Shown in pieces: positions 1 through 7,854 of a stretch of 64,000 nt of DNA. Location: NCBI RefSeq assembly GCF_012720115.1, contig NZ_VNWN01000010.1, positions 1 to 64,000 on the forward strand, read 5' to 3'. The position numbers and the translations under genes were made by a program. The notes under the pieces are model-generated. The model searched no databases and was not told where the DNA came from. It saw only the letters and a program-made list of their open reading frames with translations. Position 1 is the first letter of the stretch. Each line of letters begins with the position of its first letter. This DNA comes from Sneathiella chinensis. Its GTDB lineage: Bacteria > Pseudomonadota > Alphaproteobacteria > Sneathiellales > Sneathiellaceae.

Positions 1-387
1 CCGCGCATCTCTTCTCAATCAACAATGTCAATCAAAAACCGCCTGAATTCTCAGGACAAAAAAGACGCTGCCGGGTTCTTCCTGATTTCCGTCAGGTCCG
101 TCCGACCGCGTCGTTGCCATCTTATATAAACTTGAGGGCAACTCAGTCAACAGAAAAATTTACAAAAAAGCGGAAAGTTCAATTTAGCGTTTTTCACTTT
201 CCAGCACAACAAAAAACTAATTTCCTGCGTGCCAAATTTCTCTGTCCCCACCGTGGCGGGAGGCGCAAAATCCCCAAATCGGCCCCCAGAGTCAACACAA
301 AAAAATACGGTGCCATTAGATTTTATTTTCCACATGGAATAAAATGGTAAAAAACAGCAGAAAACCGCCCTTTACAGAGAGGCAAAT
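1..387. other. gene-free left edge, leader of the patatin gene
   Basis: No convincing coding frame on either strand; the only short frames here have no family resemblance. The stretch is AT-rich from about 120 to 350, as expected for a promoter region, and ends in a GAGAGG ribosome binding site seven bases before the ATG at 388. The first hundred bases could belong to the 3' flank of a gene outside the window. Confidence 0.5.
320..345. promoter_or_regulatory. imperfect palindrome upstream of the patatin-like gene
   Basis: Arms ATTTTAT and ATAAAAT flank an inner TCCA-CA-TGGA core, about 45 bases before the start codon. It could be an operator for an unidentified dimeric regulator. AT-rich palindromes also occur by chance, so this is only a candidate. 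Confidence 0.3.
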
Positions 388-1296
388 ATGACAACACCAA
401 AGATTGGACTGGCCCTTGGAAGTGGCGTTGCACGGGGCTGGGCCCATATTGGCGTCCTCCGACGGCTTGAAAAAGAAGGAATCAAACCGGATTTGGTCTG
501 CGGCACGTCGATCGGCGCCCTGGTCGGCGGCCTGTATCTTGCCGGGCAACTGGATAGCATAGAGGACTTCGCACGATCTTTCGGGCGAACCAGCATGTTC
601 AGATTTCTGGACCTTCGCCTTTCCGGCGGCAGCCTGATTTCCGGAAAGAAGCTGTTCAACGTTATTACGGACACGGTTGGGGATACCCGGATCGAGGACC
701 TGCCGGCCCCCTTCTCCGCCATTACAACCGAACTTGGGACAGGCCACGAAATCTGGATCCGGGAAGGCTCCCTTGCTGAAGCCATTGCCGCATCCTATGC
801 CCTGCCCGGCCTGTTCGCCCCCAAACGAATTGATGAGCGGTGGCTGATTGATGGCGCCCTGACCAATCCGGTCCCTGTCTCTGTCTGCCGCGCCCTTGGT
901 GCCCGACTGGTGATTGCCGTTAACCTGAATGCGGATGTTTTCGGCATGACCAATGTGGGAGAAGGGGAACTTACCCGGGAGGAAACCGAAAGCGCGAACA
1001 ACAGTCACGGCTTTCATTCCCTGTCGCCGCTGAACCTGATGAAGCACCGATTCTTTGATCGCAGTGGATCAGACCCCAGTATCTTCGGGGTGATGATGTC
1101 CTCGCTCAATATTGTGCAGGACCGCCTCAGCCGGTCCCGACTGGCAGGCGATCCGCCCGATGTGACCGTGGCCCCGCGCCTGGCATCATTCGGCCTTTTG
1201 GAATTCGACAAGGCCGAGGAAATGATTGAAGAGGGTGAAAATGCTGTCGAACGGTCCCTGCCGTTTCTGCATCATGCCCTGAAGGTTCTGACATAA
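388..1296 (+). CDS. patatin-like phospholipase (RssA-type)
   Basis: A 302-residue cytoplasmic protein with the patatin fold signature. A glycine-rich oxyanion loop (GSGVARG, residues 11-17) is followed by the nucleophile elbow GTSIG with Ser41, and the catalytic Asp155 sits in DGA. This Ser-Asp dyad hydrolyses acyl esters of phospholipids or related lipids in the family. Length and motifs match bacterial RssA/YchK-like proteins rather than the larger secreted ExoU or PlpD types; no signal peptide or membrane segment is visible. The ATG has a GAGAGG site upstream. The gene stands alone, convergent with the CBS-domain gene. Exact substrate is unknown. Confidence 0.9.
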   Translation: MTTPKIGLALGSGVARGWAHIGVLRRLEKEGIKPDLVCGTSIGALVGGLYLAGQLDSIEDFARSFGRTSMFRFLDLRLSGGSLISGKKLFNVITDTVGDTRIEDLPAPFSAITTELGTGHEIWIREGSLAEAIAASYALPGLFAPKRIDERWLIDGALTNPVPVSVCRALGARLVIAVNLNADVFGMTNVGEGELTREETESANNSHGFHSLSPLNLMKHRFFDRSGSDPSIFGVMMSSLNIVQDRLSRSRLAGDPPDVTVAPRLASFGLLEFDKAEEMIEEGENAVERSLPFLHHALKVLT

Positions 1297-1372
1297 CCCA
1301 AGGCCTCCAGCCCTGAAGGAGTGAACGACAGGGCAACAGGGAAACAGACAATTAAGCGTTCAGCAAGGGCGC

Positions 1373-1804
1373 TCAGCCCGTTGCAATATAATCCCGCATG
1401 GCGGCGGCCTCGCGCTCCACCTCATCCATGCGGGTTTTGACCACATCACCAATGGAGATAAAGCCCGCAAGATTATCGCCGTCCATCACCGGCAAGTGGC
1501 GAATGCGCTTTTTCGTCATCAAGGCCATGACCTGATCAACCGTATCGGCAGGCGTGCAGGTAATCACATTGGCGGTCATCAGCTCCCCTGCCTCCATGAT
1601 CAGGCAGCCATCACCGCGTGCAGCCAACCCCCGGACAATGTCACGCTCTGACAAGACACCAAGGACCTTGCGATTCTCGTCCAGCACCAGAACCGCACCG
1701 ATCCTGTGCTCGCTCAATATGCCGGCGACCGCCGAGATAGAATCGGTTTTGCTGGCAGAAATGATATCGACGCCCTTGTTTTTTAGAATACTCGCGACGT
1801 TCAT
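1373..1804 (-). CDS. CBS-domain pair protein
   Basis: A 143-residue stand-alone protein made of two CBS motifs, roughly residues 8-62 and 75-130. Phrases such as GVLSERDIVRGLA and HLPVMDGDNLAGFISIGDV are typical of the small alphaproteobacterial CBS-pair family. Such pairs bind adenine nucleotides or SAM and sense energy state, but no output domain is attached, so its role is unknown. A longer frame extends to 1861; I place the start at the internal ATG at 1804 because AGGAGAG lies about seven bases upstream and the family starts there (MNVASIL). Confidence 0.9.
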   Translation of the reverse strand: MNVASILKNKGVDIISASKTDSISAVAGILSEHRIGAVLVLDENRKVLGVLSERDIVRGLAARGDGCLIMEAGELMTANVITCTPADTVDQVMALMTKKRIRHLPVMDGDNLAGFISIGDVVKTRMDEVEREAAAMRDYIATG

Positions 1805-1912
1805 ATTGGCTCTCCTGGCTAGTGGGTCGATGCAAAGCCTGTAGCTTTCGATCCCTTCCAAGGTATCACCATTTATTCATTTTCTCAAATATAGCGGAGA
1901 AAAGATCGCCTT

Positions 1913-2647
1913 TTATTCGTCTTCGGCGTCTTCTGCATCCAGCAGTTCCGGCGGGGAAATCACAATGGTGACCTCTCCCTTGATCTTACGCCCGTCAAAG
2001 GCCTCGACCAGGTCGCTGAGGCGACCGCGCTCGATATTCTGGAATTTCTTGGTCAGTTCAATGCAGACAGCAGCCCGCCGATCCCCGAGACATTCCAGCG
2101 CCACTTTCAAAATCTTGCCGACCCGGAAGGGAGATTCGAAGAACACCAGCGCCGACGGTGTTTCCGCAAACGCATTAAACGCCTTCCGCTGGCGGCCGGG
2201 ACGGCGCGGTAAAAAACCAAGAAAGCTGAAGGCAGGAATAGGCAAACCCGACATCATCAGCGCATTGATCACCGCGCTTGGTCCGGGCAGGGCATCCACC
2301 CGATAGCCCGCATCGATCGCGGCTGCGGCGGCGCGCTGTCCCGGATCGCTGATCCCCGGTGCGCCCGCATCAGAGGTCAGGCCCACAGACTTCCCATCCC
2401 GAAGCAGGGACAGAATGCGCCCAACCGCCCGGTCTTCATTATGGGCGTGACAGGGAAAGATAATCGACGGACTTTCAAGCTCATACCGCTCAAAGATTTT
2501 GCGGGTATGCCGGGTATCCTCACAGGCAAGGGCATCCACCTCCTGCAGAATTCGGATCGTCCGATAGGATATATCCTCAAGATTTCCAATGGGTGTGGGA
2601 ATCAGATAGAGGGTAGGTTCGTCAGTATCATTTTCCTGTTTGCTCAT
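1913..2647 (-). CDS. rsmI: RsmI-like 16S rRNA 2'-O-methyltransferase, short form
   Basis: Member of the tetrapyrrole-methylase-fold family that includes RsmI, which uses SAM to methylate the 2'-OH of C1402 in 16S rRNA. Diagnostic stretches are YLIPTPIGNLEDIS (residues 14-27), EDTRHT (43-48), HNED, the SDAGAPGISDPG loop and LPGPSAVINAL. The protein is 244 residues, against about 280 for the E. coli enzyme; the usual C-terminal helical domain is missing and it ends in an acidic tail (LLDAEDAEDE). The usual neighbours (yraN, gshB) are absent. It may be a lineage-specific short RsmI or a paralog. Confidence 0.82.
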   Translation of the reverse strand: MSKQENDTDEPTLYLIPTPIGNLEDISYRTIRILQEVDALACEDTRHTRKIFERYELESPSIIFPCHAHNEDRAVGRILSLLRDGKSVGLTSDAGAPGISDPGQRAAAAAIDAGYRVDALPGPSAVINALMMSGLPIPAFSFLGFLPRRPGRQRKAFNAFAETPSALVFFESPFRVGKILKVALECLGDRRAAVCIELTKKFQNIERGRLSDLVEAFDGRKIKGEVTIVISPPELLDAEDAEDE

Positions 2648-2686
2648 GCTTGGGAGTAACCATATTCACTGACAAAGCGCAACGCC

Positions 2687-3598
2687 TTAAGCCTTCTGTT
2701 CCTGCAAATCGTCAAAAATCTCCAACAGAATGTTCCGAACCCATCCGTGAAAAGCATTCCCCTCTGCGTTGCGGTGCCAATATAGGTGCAGATCAAGGGG
2801 CGGTACCGGAAATGGCAGGGGAAAAGAGACACATTCATAAACCCGCGCCAACGATTCAGGCACGGTCAGGGCCAGTTCCGTCTCGGCCAGCAGGGCAAAG
2901 GCCGATTGGTAATGCTGAAGCCGCACCGCATGTTTGCGGGTCAGGCCCTGCCGGCCCAGCTCCACATCCGCCACACCGCCGCCGGTTTTCCGGGACGAAA
3001 CATGGATATGTTCCAGCGCCAGATAGTCAGAGAGTGCAAGCGCCTTCCGACTGGCCAAGGGATGGGCCGGAGAGATCGCACAGACCTGACATTCCGATAT
3101 GACCGGCAGGGTGCTGATCTGCTCTCCGCCTTGCAGGGGGATATCGACGGCAAAGTCGATATCATTGGCTGCGAGGCTTTTGGCCATGTTCCGGCGCTCT
3201 GTCTGGAATACATGAATGCGGATGTCCGGCGCCTCCCGGCGCAAGCGCTTGACGAATTCCGGCAAGAGAATGGTTTCCCCGATATCCCCGATACTGAGCC
3301 GGACCGCCCGTGTCAGCGAAGATGGATCAAAGCTGTCTTTCTTGCCAAGCCCCTGACGCAGCAGGTCCAGCGCCTGACGCACCGGCAGAATCAGTTCTTC
3401 AGCAAAGGGGGTGGGTTTCATCCGCCGGTCGGAATGGACAAACAGCGAATCAGAAAAATGATCGCGCAGACGCAACAGGGCATTGCTGACCGCAGGCTGG
3501 GTAACATTCAGAACCCGTGCCGCCTGTGTCAGGTTTCCCGAATCGTAAATCACCTCGAAGGTCAGCAGCAGATTGAGATCAAGAGAGCGAAGGTTCAA
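2687..3598 (-). CDS. LysR-family transcriptional regulator
   Basis: A 303-residue LysR protein. The N-terminal winged helix-turn-helix (residues about 4-62, DLNLLLTFEVIYDSGNLTQAA then VTQPAVSNALLRLRD) is followed by the periplasmic-binding-like effector domain. The N-terminus resembles the NodD/LinR/NahR-like group (LRSLDLNLL). The start is a TTG at 3598: an in-frame TAA lies directly before it, so no longer form is possible, and GGTGAT precedes it. It is divergent from the acyl-CoA dehydrogenase at 3706, its likely target. The inducer is unknown. Confidence 0.9.
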   Translation of the reverse strand: MNLRSLDLNLLLTFEVIYDSGNLTQAARVLNVTQPAVSNALLRLRDHFSDSLFVHSDRRMKPTPFAEELILPVRQALDLLRQGLGKKDSFDPSSLTRAVRLSIGDIGETILLPEFVKRLRREAPDIRIHVFQTERRNMAKSLAANDIDFAVDIPLQGGEQISTLPVISECQVCAISPAHPLASRKALALSDYLALEHIHVSSRKTGGGVADVELGRQGLTRKHAVRLQHYQSAFALLAETELALTVPESLARVYECVSFPLPFPVPPLDLHLYWHRNAEGNAFHGWVRNILLEIFDDLQEQKA

Positions 3599-3621
3599 TT
3601 ATCATCACCAAAATGAATGCC

Positions 3622-3640
3622 TTTATATCACTATTATAAA
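3622..3640. promoter_or_regulatory. putative LysR operator between LysR and acyl-CoA dehydrogenase
   Basis: An inverted repeat TTTATA-N7-TATAAA lies in the short divergent intergenic region. It contains the T-N11-A spacing typical of LysR-type boxes. It sits about 65 bases before the dehydrogenase ATG and 24 bases before the LysR start, suiting both activation and autorepression. Confidence 0.45.
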
Positions 3641-3705
3641 TTTCACTGATTTATTGGCAACCGCTATCCTTTTTTCCAATCGAACAGGACAATAAGGAGA
3701 GCGAA

Positions 3706-4917
3706 ATGAGTATTTCTGTGTCGGCCCGGGCGGAAGAACTTCGGGCGCGGGTTGAAGCCTTTATGAACGAGCATGTCTATGCCGCCGAGGAAGCCTACAA
3801 GGCCCACACGGAAACGGCCGATGACAGATGGTCCATTCCACCCATCATTGAAGAACTGAAAGCAAAGGCCAAGGCGGAAGGGCTTTGGAATCTGTTTCTG
3901 GCGGAATTCAATGATTATGGCGCAGGCCTCAGTAACCTTGAATACGCCCCCCTTGCAGAAATCATGGGCCGGTCCCCGATTGGCGCCGAAGCCTTCAATT
4001 GCAGTGCCCCGGACACGGGCAACATGGAAGTTCTGGCCCGCTATGGCACGGAAGAGCAAAAGCAGAAATGGCTTATTCCCCTTCTGGAGGGAGAAATCCG
4101 CTCCGCCTTCGCCATGACCGAACCGGCGGTGGCCTCCTCTGATGCGACCAACATCCAGTGCTCAATCAAGCGCGACGGCGACGACTATGTCATCAATGGG
4201 CGCAAATGGTGGATCAGCGGCGCCCCGGACCCCCGCTGCAAAATCATGATTGTCATGGGCAAGACCAACCCGGACGCCCCCCGTCACCAGCAGCAATCCC
4301 AGATTTTGGTCCCGAAAGACACACCCGGCGTGACCATCCTGCGGCCCATGAAGGTATTTGGGTCCGATGATGCCCCCCACGGCCATGCCGAGGTTCTGTT
4401 CGAGAATGTCCGCGTACCGACCAGCAACCTGATCGGTCAGGAAGGCGAAGGGTTTGCCATTGCTCAAGGCAGGCTGGGGCCGGGACGCATTCACCACTGT
4501 ATGCGCCTGATCGGCTGCGCCCAGCGGGCAATCGAGTTGATGTGCCAGCGGGTGGAAAGCCGGGTCGCCTTTGGCAAGAAGCTGAGCGAGCAGGGTTCGA
4601 TCCGCGAAGATATCGCCAAATCCATTTGCGAGGTGGAACAGGCCCGCCTGTTGACCCTGAAAGCCGCCGACAAGATGGACAAGGGCAGCTACAAGGATGC
4701 GAAAGACATCATTGCCATGATCAAGATTGTCGCCCCCAACATGGCCCAGACCGTCATTGATCGTGCCATGCAGGCTCATGGCGCCATGGGCCTCAGCCAG
4801 GACACCTTCCTCGCGGAAGCCTTTGCCTATGCCCGGACAGTCCGGCTGGCAGATGGTCCCGATCAGGTTCACATGAATTCCCTTGGAAAACAGATTATCC
4901 AGCGATATGCAGGATAA
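3706..4917 (+). CDS. acyl-CoA dehydrogenase (ACAD10/11-like)
   Basis: A 403-residue flavoprotein with the three acyl-CoA dehydrogenase domains: N-terminal helices (about 10-130), central beta domain with [15 protein letters not shown] and the WWISGAPDP stretch (about 130-240), and C-terminal four-helix FAD domain ending in [22 protein letters not shown]. It is expected to oxidise an acyl-CoA to the 2-enoyl-CoA, passing electrons to ETF. The motif pattern resembles the ACAD10/11-type subfamily often annotated for unusual or longer acyl groups. AAGGAG lies upstream of the ATG. It is divergent from the LysR gene, the probable regulator. Chain-length specificity cannot be read from sequence. Confidence 0.92.
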   Translation: MSISVSARAEELRARVEAFMNEHVYAAEEAYKAHTETADDRWSIPPIIEELKAKAKAEGLWNLFLAEFNDYGAGLSNLEYAPLAEIMGRSPIGAEAFNCSAPDTGNMEVLARYGTEEQKQKWLIPLLEGEIRSAFAMTEPAVASSDATNIQCSIKRDGDDYVINGRKWWISGAPDPRCKIMIVMGKTNPDAPRHQQQSQILVPKDTPGVTILRPMKVFGSDDAPHGHAEVLFENVRVPTSNLIGQEGEGFAIAQGRLGPGRIHHCMRLIGCAQRAIELMCQRVESRVAFGKKLSEQGSIREDIAKSICEVEQARLLTLKAADKMDKGSYKDAKDIIAMIKIVAPNMAQTVIDRAMQAHGAMGLSQDTFLAEAFAYARTVRLADGPDQVHMNSLGKQIIQRYAG

Positions 4918-4929
4918 CCATACCGACAA

Positions 4930-4951
4930 GGGGGCAGGCAGGCCTGCCCCC
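4930..4951 (+). terminator. GC-rich hairpin after the acyl-CoA dehydrogenase
   Basis: Perfect 10-bp inverted repeat GGGGGCAGGC / GCCTGCCCCC with a two-base loop, twelve bases after the stop codon. There is no strong U tract, only CGCTTATTGC, so it may act as a weak terminator or as an mRNA 3' stabiliser. Confidence 0.5.
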
Positions 4952-4970
4952 GCTTATTGCCCGCGGCCCC

Positions 4971-5000
4971 CCCCTTCCCCTTCCCCTTCCCCTTCCCCTT
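4971..5000. repeat. (CCCCTT)5 hexanucleotide repeat
   Basis: Five exact tandem CCCCTT units, preceded by an extra run of C. On the minus strand this is a run of AAGGGG units, giving at least four GGGG tracts separated by AA, the pattern of an intramolecular G-quadruplex. It lies between a terminator-like hairpin and the Fur-like box of the ferredoxin gene. Confidence 0.85.
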
Positions 5001-5053
5001 CCTCACACCGCCTTTTCCCAAGCGCACTTTCCCAAGGCGTTCCTTTATCCGCC

Positions 5054-5072
5054 AATGATATTGACAATCATT
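5054..5072. promoter_or_regulatory. Fur/Irr-like iron box
   Basis: A 19-bp perfect inverted repeat AATGAT-N7-ATCATT that strongly resembles the Fur consensus built from GATAAT-type hexamers. It lies 58 bases before the ATG of the Bfd-like gene and overlaps an AT-rich promoter. Iron-dependent repression of the ferredoxin gene is inferred. Confidence 0.7.
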
Positions 5073-5129
5073 CTTAATTGAGATAATCAATAATACATAG
5101 TGATTTCCAGAGTGAGAGACGTACGGACA

Positions 5130-5321
5130 ATGTATGTATGCCTGTGTAACGGATTTACAGACCGGGATGTGAAAAGCGCCATCGCTTCAGGAGCCGAAGC
5201 GGTTTCCCGGGTCTATCAAAGCCTTGGGGCTTCGCCGCAATGCGCAAAATGTTCCACCCATATCCGCGACCTCATCCATCAGGAACGCCTTGGCGAGCCT
5301 ACCGCCATCACCAACAAGTAA
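5130..5321 (+). CDS. bfd: bacterioferritin-associated ferredoxin-like [2Fe-2S] protein
   Basis: A 63-residue BFD-domain protein. Cys4 and Cys6 (VCLC) plus Cys38 and Cys41 (CAKC) form the expected four-cysteine [2Fe-2S] site. In characterised Bfd the cluster delivers electrons to bacterioferritin to release stored iron; no bacterioferritin gene is in this window, so a related electron-transfer role is possible. The frame is open from 5100, but the family start MYVCLC is at 5130, with GAGAG upstream. The Fur-like box at 5054 fits iron-starvation induction. Confidence 0.88.
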   Translation: MYVCLCNGFTDRDVKSAIASGAEAVSRVYQSLGASPQCAKCSTHIRDLIHQERLGEPTAITNK

Positions 5322-6192
5322 CGCCAGCCGGGCAATCGCACCGACAAAGTAGCAGATCTGCAAAAAGCAACGATCAGGTCTGATGTCTGGCATGGAGAGG
5401 GGCTGAAAATAAGAAACCGCTCCATCACAAGGATGAGCGGCCCATAGGTTCGTTGGCCTTTTTAGTTATTATTATTCTGCCTCGGCCTCGGCATTTTCGG
5501 AATCAGGTTGGGGTCCTGACCTCATTATATTATTATTTTTATCCCATCCGATATATCTGGCAATCTGGACACTTGATTATTGTTATTGTTGTCAGCGCCC
5601 AATTGGGGAAGACGCAATCACCAGTTACTCGGTTGGTTTCGACCACTACCCCGGGGGGATACCAGCCGTATTTCTTACCTTTCATGCCACTCCCGGATCT
5701 TGTTGCCCAGTTCGCTAGCATGTGATTATGTATAGCAGAGGAAATGCCGGATGACAAATTGTCATTTTTGACAAAAGGTCATTTTTTCATGGTGCATTGC
5801 AACAAAATTACAAAAGCCCATATTTTTCATCGTTTTAATTTCACGATCTTCGTATTATTTTTCTCATAATTTTTGCGCGACTCAGATCGACCGACACCGC
5901 ACGCCCTACCGCCGCGGTTATTTCGAAAAAGCCCCTGCCCCTAAAAGCTGCGCAAAAACGGCAGAAAACCTCAAAAAACAACAATCCACGAATCGAAAGC
6001 GGCCCTGAAGCGGTGTGATTCTATTACCCCGGCAGGATTGTACACCCGGCAATTTTTAACCTGCACTGCCCCCACCCCTGTTCTCGCCTCTTCATCCATA
6101 ACGGCAGAGAAACAAAGGCTTTGCCAAAAATCGTCAATTGGCACGAACACTGCATACCAATCCTGTGAGTTAATTACTGCCACGAGGTCGAC
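5322..6192. other. 870-bp gene-poor region
   Basis: No frame with a recognisable family. AT content is high between about 5720 and 6060. The stretch 5455-5600 is rich in ATT/TTA triplets. A minus-strand frame at 5539-5718 (60 residues from MLANWATR, containing KCPDCQ) has no family I recognise; it could be a remnant or chance. The last 200 bases must hold the PilZ gene promoter. A structured leader, small RNA or decayed gene is possible. Confidence 0.5.
5417..5440 (-). terminator. possible minus-strand terminator hairpin
   Basis: CCGCTC and GAGCGG arms, extended by ATC/GAT with one bulged G, are followed on the minus strand by TTTCTTATTTT. This has the form of an intrinsic terminator. The nearest minus-strand gene upstream ends over a kilobase away at 6562, so an unrecognised minus-strand transcript would be needed to give it a purpose. 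Confidence 0.35.
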
Positions 6193-6543
6193 ATGCTCCA
6201 CACCCAAGAAATCACAACGTCCATCCCGAACCGCTTTGAACAGAGAGATTCGTTTCGGGTGTCCAGCCCCGTCCTGAAAGTGGAAATCAACGGACAGAGC
6301 TTTCGCACCAAGAACTGGTCACTGAACGGACTGCTGCTTGAGGGCCTGCCGTCCGAGGCCTGTCTGGATCATGGCGTTACGGGTATCTTTGGGCCGGATG
6401 GGTCGGCCGAGATGTGCCAGTTCAGCGGACGCATTGTACGAATCGACCTGAAACAGGAGCAGTTTGCCATTGAACTGGACGGAAGCAGCCGCGAAGTCGC
6501 AGCCCTTCTGCCCCTCTGGGTTCTGAAATACAATCGCGATTGA
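6193..6543 (+). CDS. single-domain PilZ protein
   Basis: A 116-residue protein consisting almost only of a PilZ domain. Both cyclic-di-GMP-binding signatures are visible: RxxxR as RDSFR (residues 18-22) and (D/N)xSxxG as NWSLNG (41-46). Known PilZ proteins bind cyclic-di-GMP and relay it to motility or polysaccharide machinery through protein contacts. No partner gene is beside it. The glycosyltransferase gene that follows is on the opposite strand and converges with it, so a functional link is only possible, not shown. Confidence 0.85.
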   Translation: MLHTQEITTSIPNRFEQRDSFRVSSPVLKVEINGQSFRTKNWSLNGLLLEGLPSEACLDHGVTGIFGPDGSAEMCQFSGRIVRIDLKQEQFAIELDGSSREVAALLPLWVLKYNRD

Positions 6544-6561
6544 GCCCCGACCCAAGATCGA

Positions 6562-7740
6562 TCACGCGGGAGACAGAATCGCCTCGGCTGCCGTCACGAT
6601 CCGGCCAAGGGCATTTCCCCAATCCTCCCCGGCAAGGATCTCGGCATTCTGCAGGCATCGTTCCGCCATTTCCCGGTTTCCGGCAGCCCGCGCCAGAATC
6701 GCCTTGAAATGCGATGGGGTAACGGTGGGCGGCGCCACCTCTGCCAATCCGCGAGAACGCAATAACCGCGCATTCAGGTTCGCTTCGGCCTGGGTGGGCA
6801 GCATGATTTGGGGACGACCGGTCATCAGACAAGCGGTTGCCGTTCCCCCGCCGCCGGAATGAATAACCAGACTGGATTTCGGCAGCATACTTCTGAAATC
6901 GACGGGCTTGTCCAACATTGTCAGGGAGTGGGAAGCATATCGCGCCCGGTCCCTTGCGCTGGCCCCGCGAATATAGGCTGTGGCCGGGAGGCCGTTTTTC
7001 GCCACCGTCTCCAGCACCACCTCCCGTCCCGCGATATCATGGGCCATATAGACAAAGATATGAGGGTTTTCTGGCAAAGGCGCCGGGGTCATGCTGTCTT
7101 CGAGAGGCCCGACCTGCACCCTGCCCGGCACCCCATGATAGGGGTCAAGCTGGGGAACCGTACAAACGAACTGCCCTTCCGTATCGAAAACCTGCGGCAG
7201 CCTGTCCAACAAGGGCGCCCCTCTTTCACGGTTCACTTCGTTGAAAATCGCCAGCAGCCGCTCCTGCGCCATCAACGGCTTGCCGCCCCGGTTGACCACC
7301 GGATATTCCTCCACCCCGGATGGGGGCAGGGTAAACCCGTTGCCCACGTTGAAAACCGGCACCAGTCCGCGCAGCGCCAAACTGAGACCCGGACTATGAT
7401 CCGCCACAACCAGATCCGGTTTCAAAAGGGCCACTAGGTCCGTCCAGACGGACATCATGCTCACAAGATTTTTTCGGTATGCGAATCCCTGACGTACCAG
7501 AACATCCGCATAACTTGGTGTGGGAATGTCTCGCAAGTTGGGGATCGGCGGATTTTTCCAGAAGGGCGCCTGAATCAGTTTATACCCCTCGGCGCGGACC
7601 AGATCACTGGCCAGCACCACGTCCCGGCAGACAAACACAATCTCGTGCCCGTTATCCCTGAGCCGGTTGGCAATCCTCAGCAGGGGATAAACATGCCCCA
7701 GACTTGCCCCGAACTCCCAGCCAAATAGAATCTTGCCCAC
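6562..7740 (-). CDS. GT1-like glycosyltransferase (UDP-glycosyltransferase family)
   Basis: A 392-residue GT-B-fold enzyme. The N-terminal half begins KILFGWEFGASLGHVYPLL, the acceptor domain start seen in MurG/UGT-like enzymes. The C-terminal donor domain carries HSGGGGTATACLMTGRPQI and PTQAEANLNA, matching the nucleotide-sugar-binding region. It probably transfers a sugar to a lipid or small metabolite in the cytoplasm. The frame is open to an ATG at 7764, but a GTG at 7740 preceded by GGGGGA fits better and avoids overlap with the divergent gene. The acceptor is unknown. Confidence 0.8.
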   Translation of the reverse strand: MGKILFGWEFGASLGHVYPLLRIANRLRDNGHEIVFVCRDVVLASDLVRAEGYKLIQAPFWKNPPIPNLRDIPTPSYADVLVRQGFAYRKNLVSMMSVWTDLVALLKPDLVVADHSPGLSLALRGLVPVFNVGNGFTLPPSGVEEYPVVNRGGKPLMAQERLLAIFNEVNRERGAPLLDRLPQVFDTEGQFVCTVPQLDPYHGVPGRVQVGPLEDSMTPAPLPENPHIFVYMAHDIAGREVVLETVAKNGLPATAYIRGASARDRARYASHSLTMLDKPVDFRSMLPKSSLVIHSGGGGTATACLMTGRPQIMLPTQAEANLNARLLRSRGLAEVAPPTVTPSHFKAILARAAGNREMAERCLQNAEILAGEDWGNALGRIVTAAEAILSPA

Positions 7741-7854
7741 AATGCGTCCCCCCGGATGCCCCATACCACCGCGGCAAGTTTTACCTCGCCCTTTGACATC
7801 GGGCCCAATGCCCTTATTGTCCCTGTATCTTGTATAGTGATGCCGGGTATTGCC

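Noticed and set aside
4869-5090. A lysine/glycine-rich minus-strand protein (GKGKGKGKGG)
   Set aside because: It is only a translation of the CCCCTT repeat and the end of the dehydrogenase gene, with no start signal.
5620-5665. A possible tRNA T-arm (GGTTGGTTTCGACCACTACC)
   Set aside because: No acceptor, D or anticodon stems can be built around it.
5453-5725. A 90-codon plus-strand frame (MAFLVIIILPRPRHF)
   Set aside because: Low complexity from ATT-rich sequence, no ribosome site and no family likeness.
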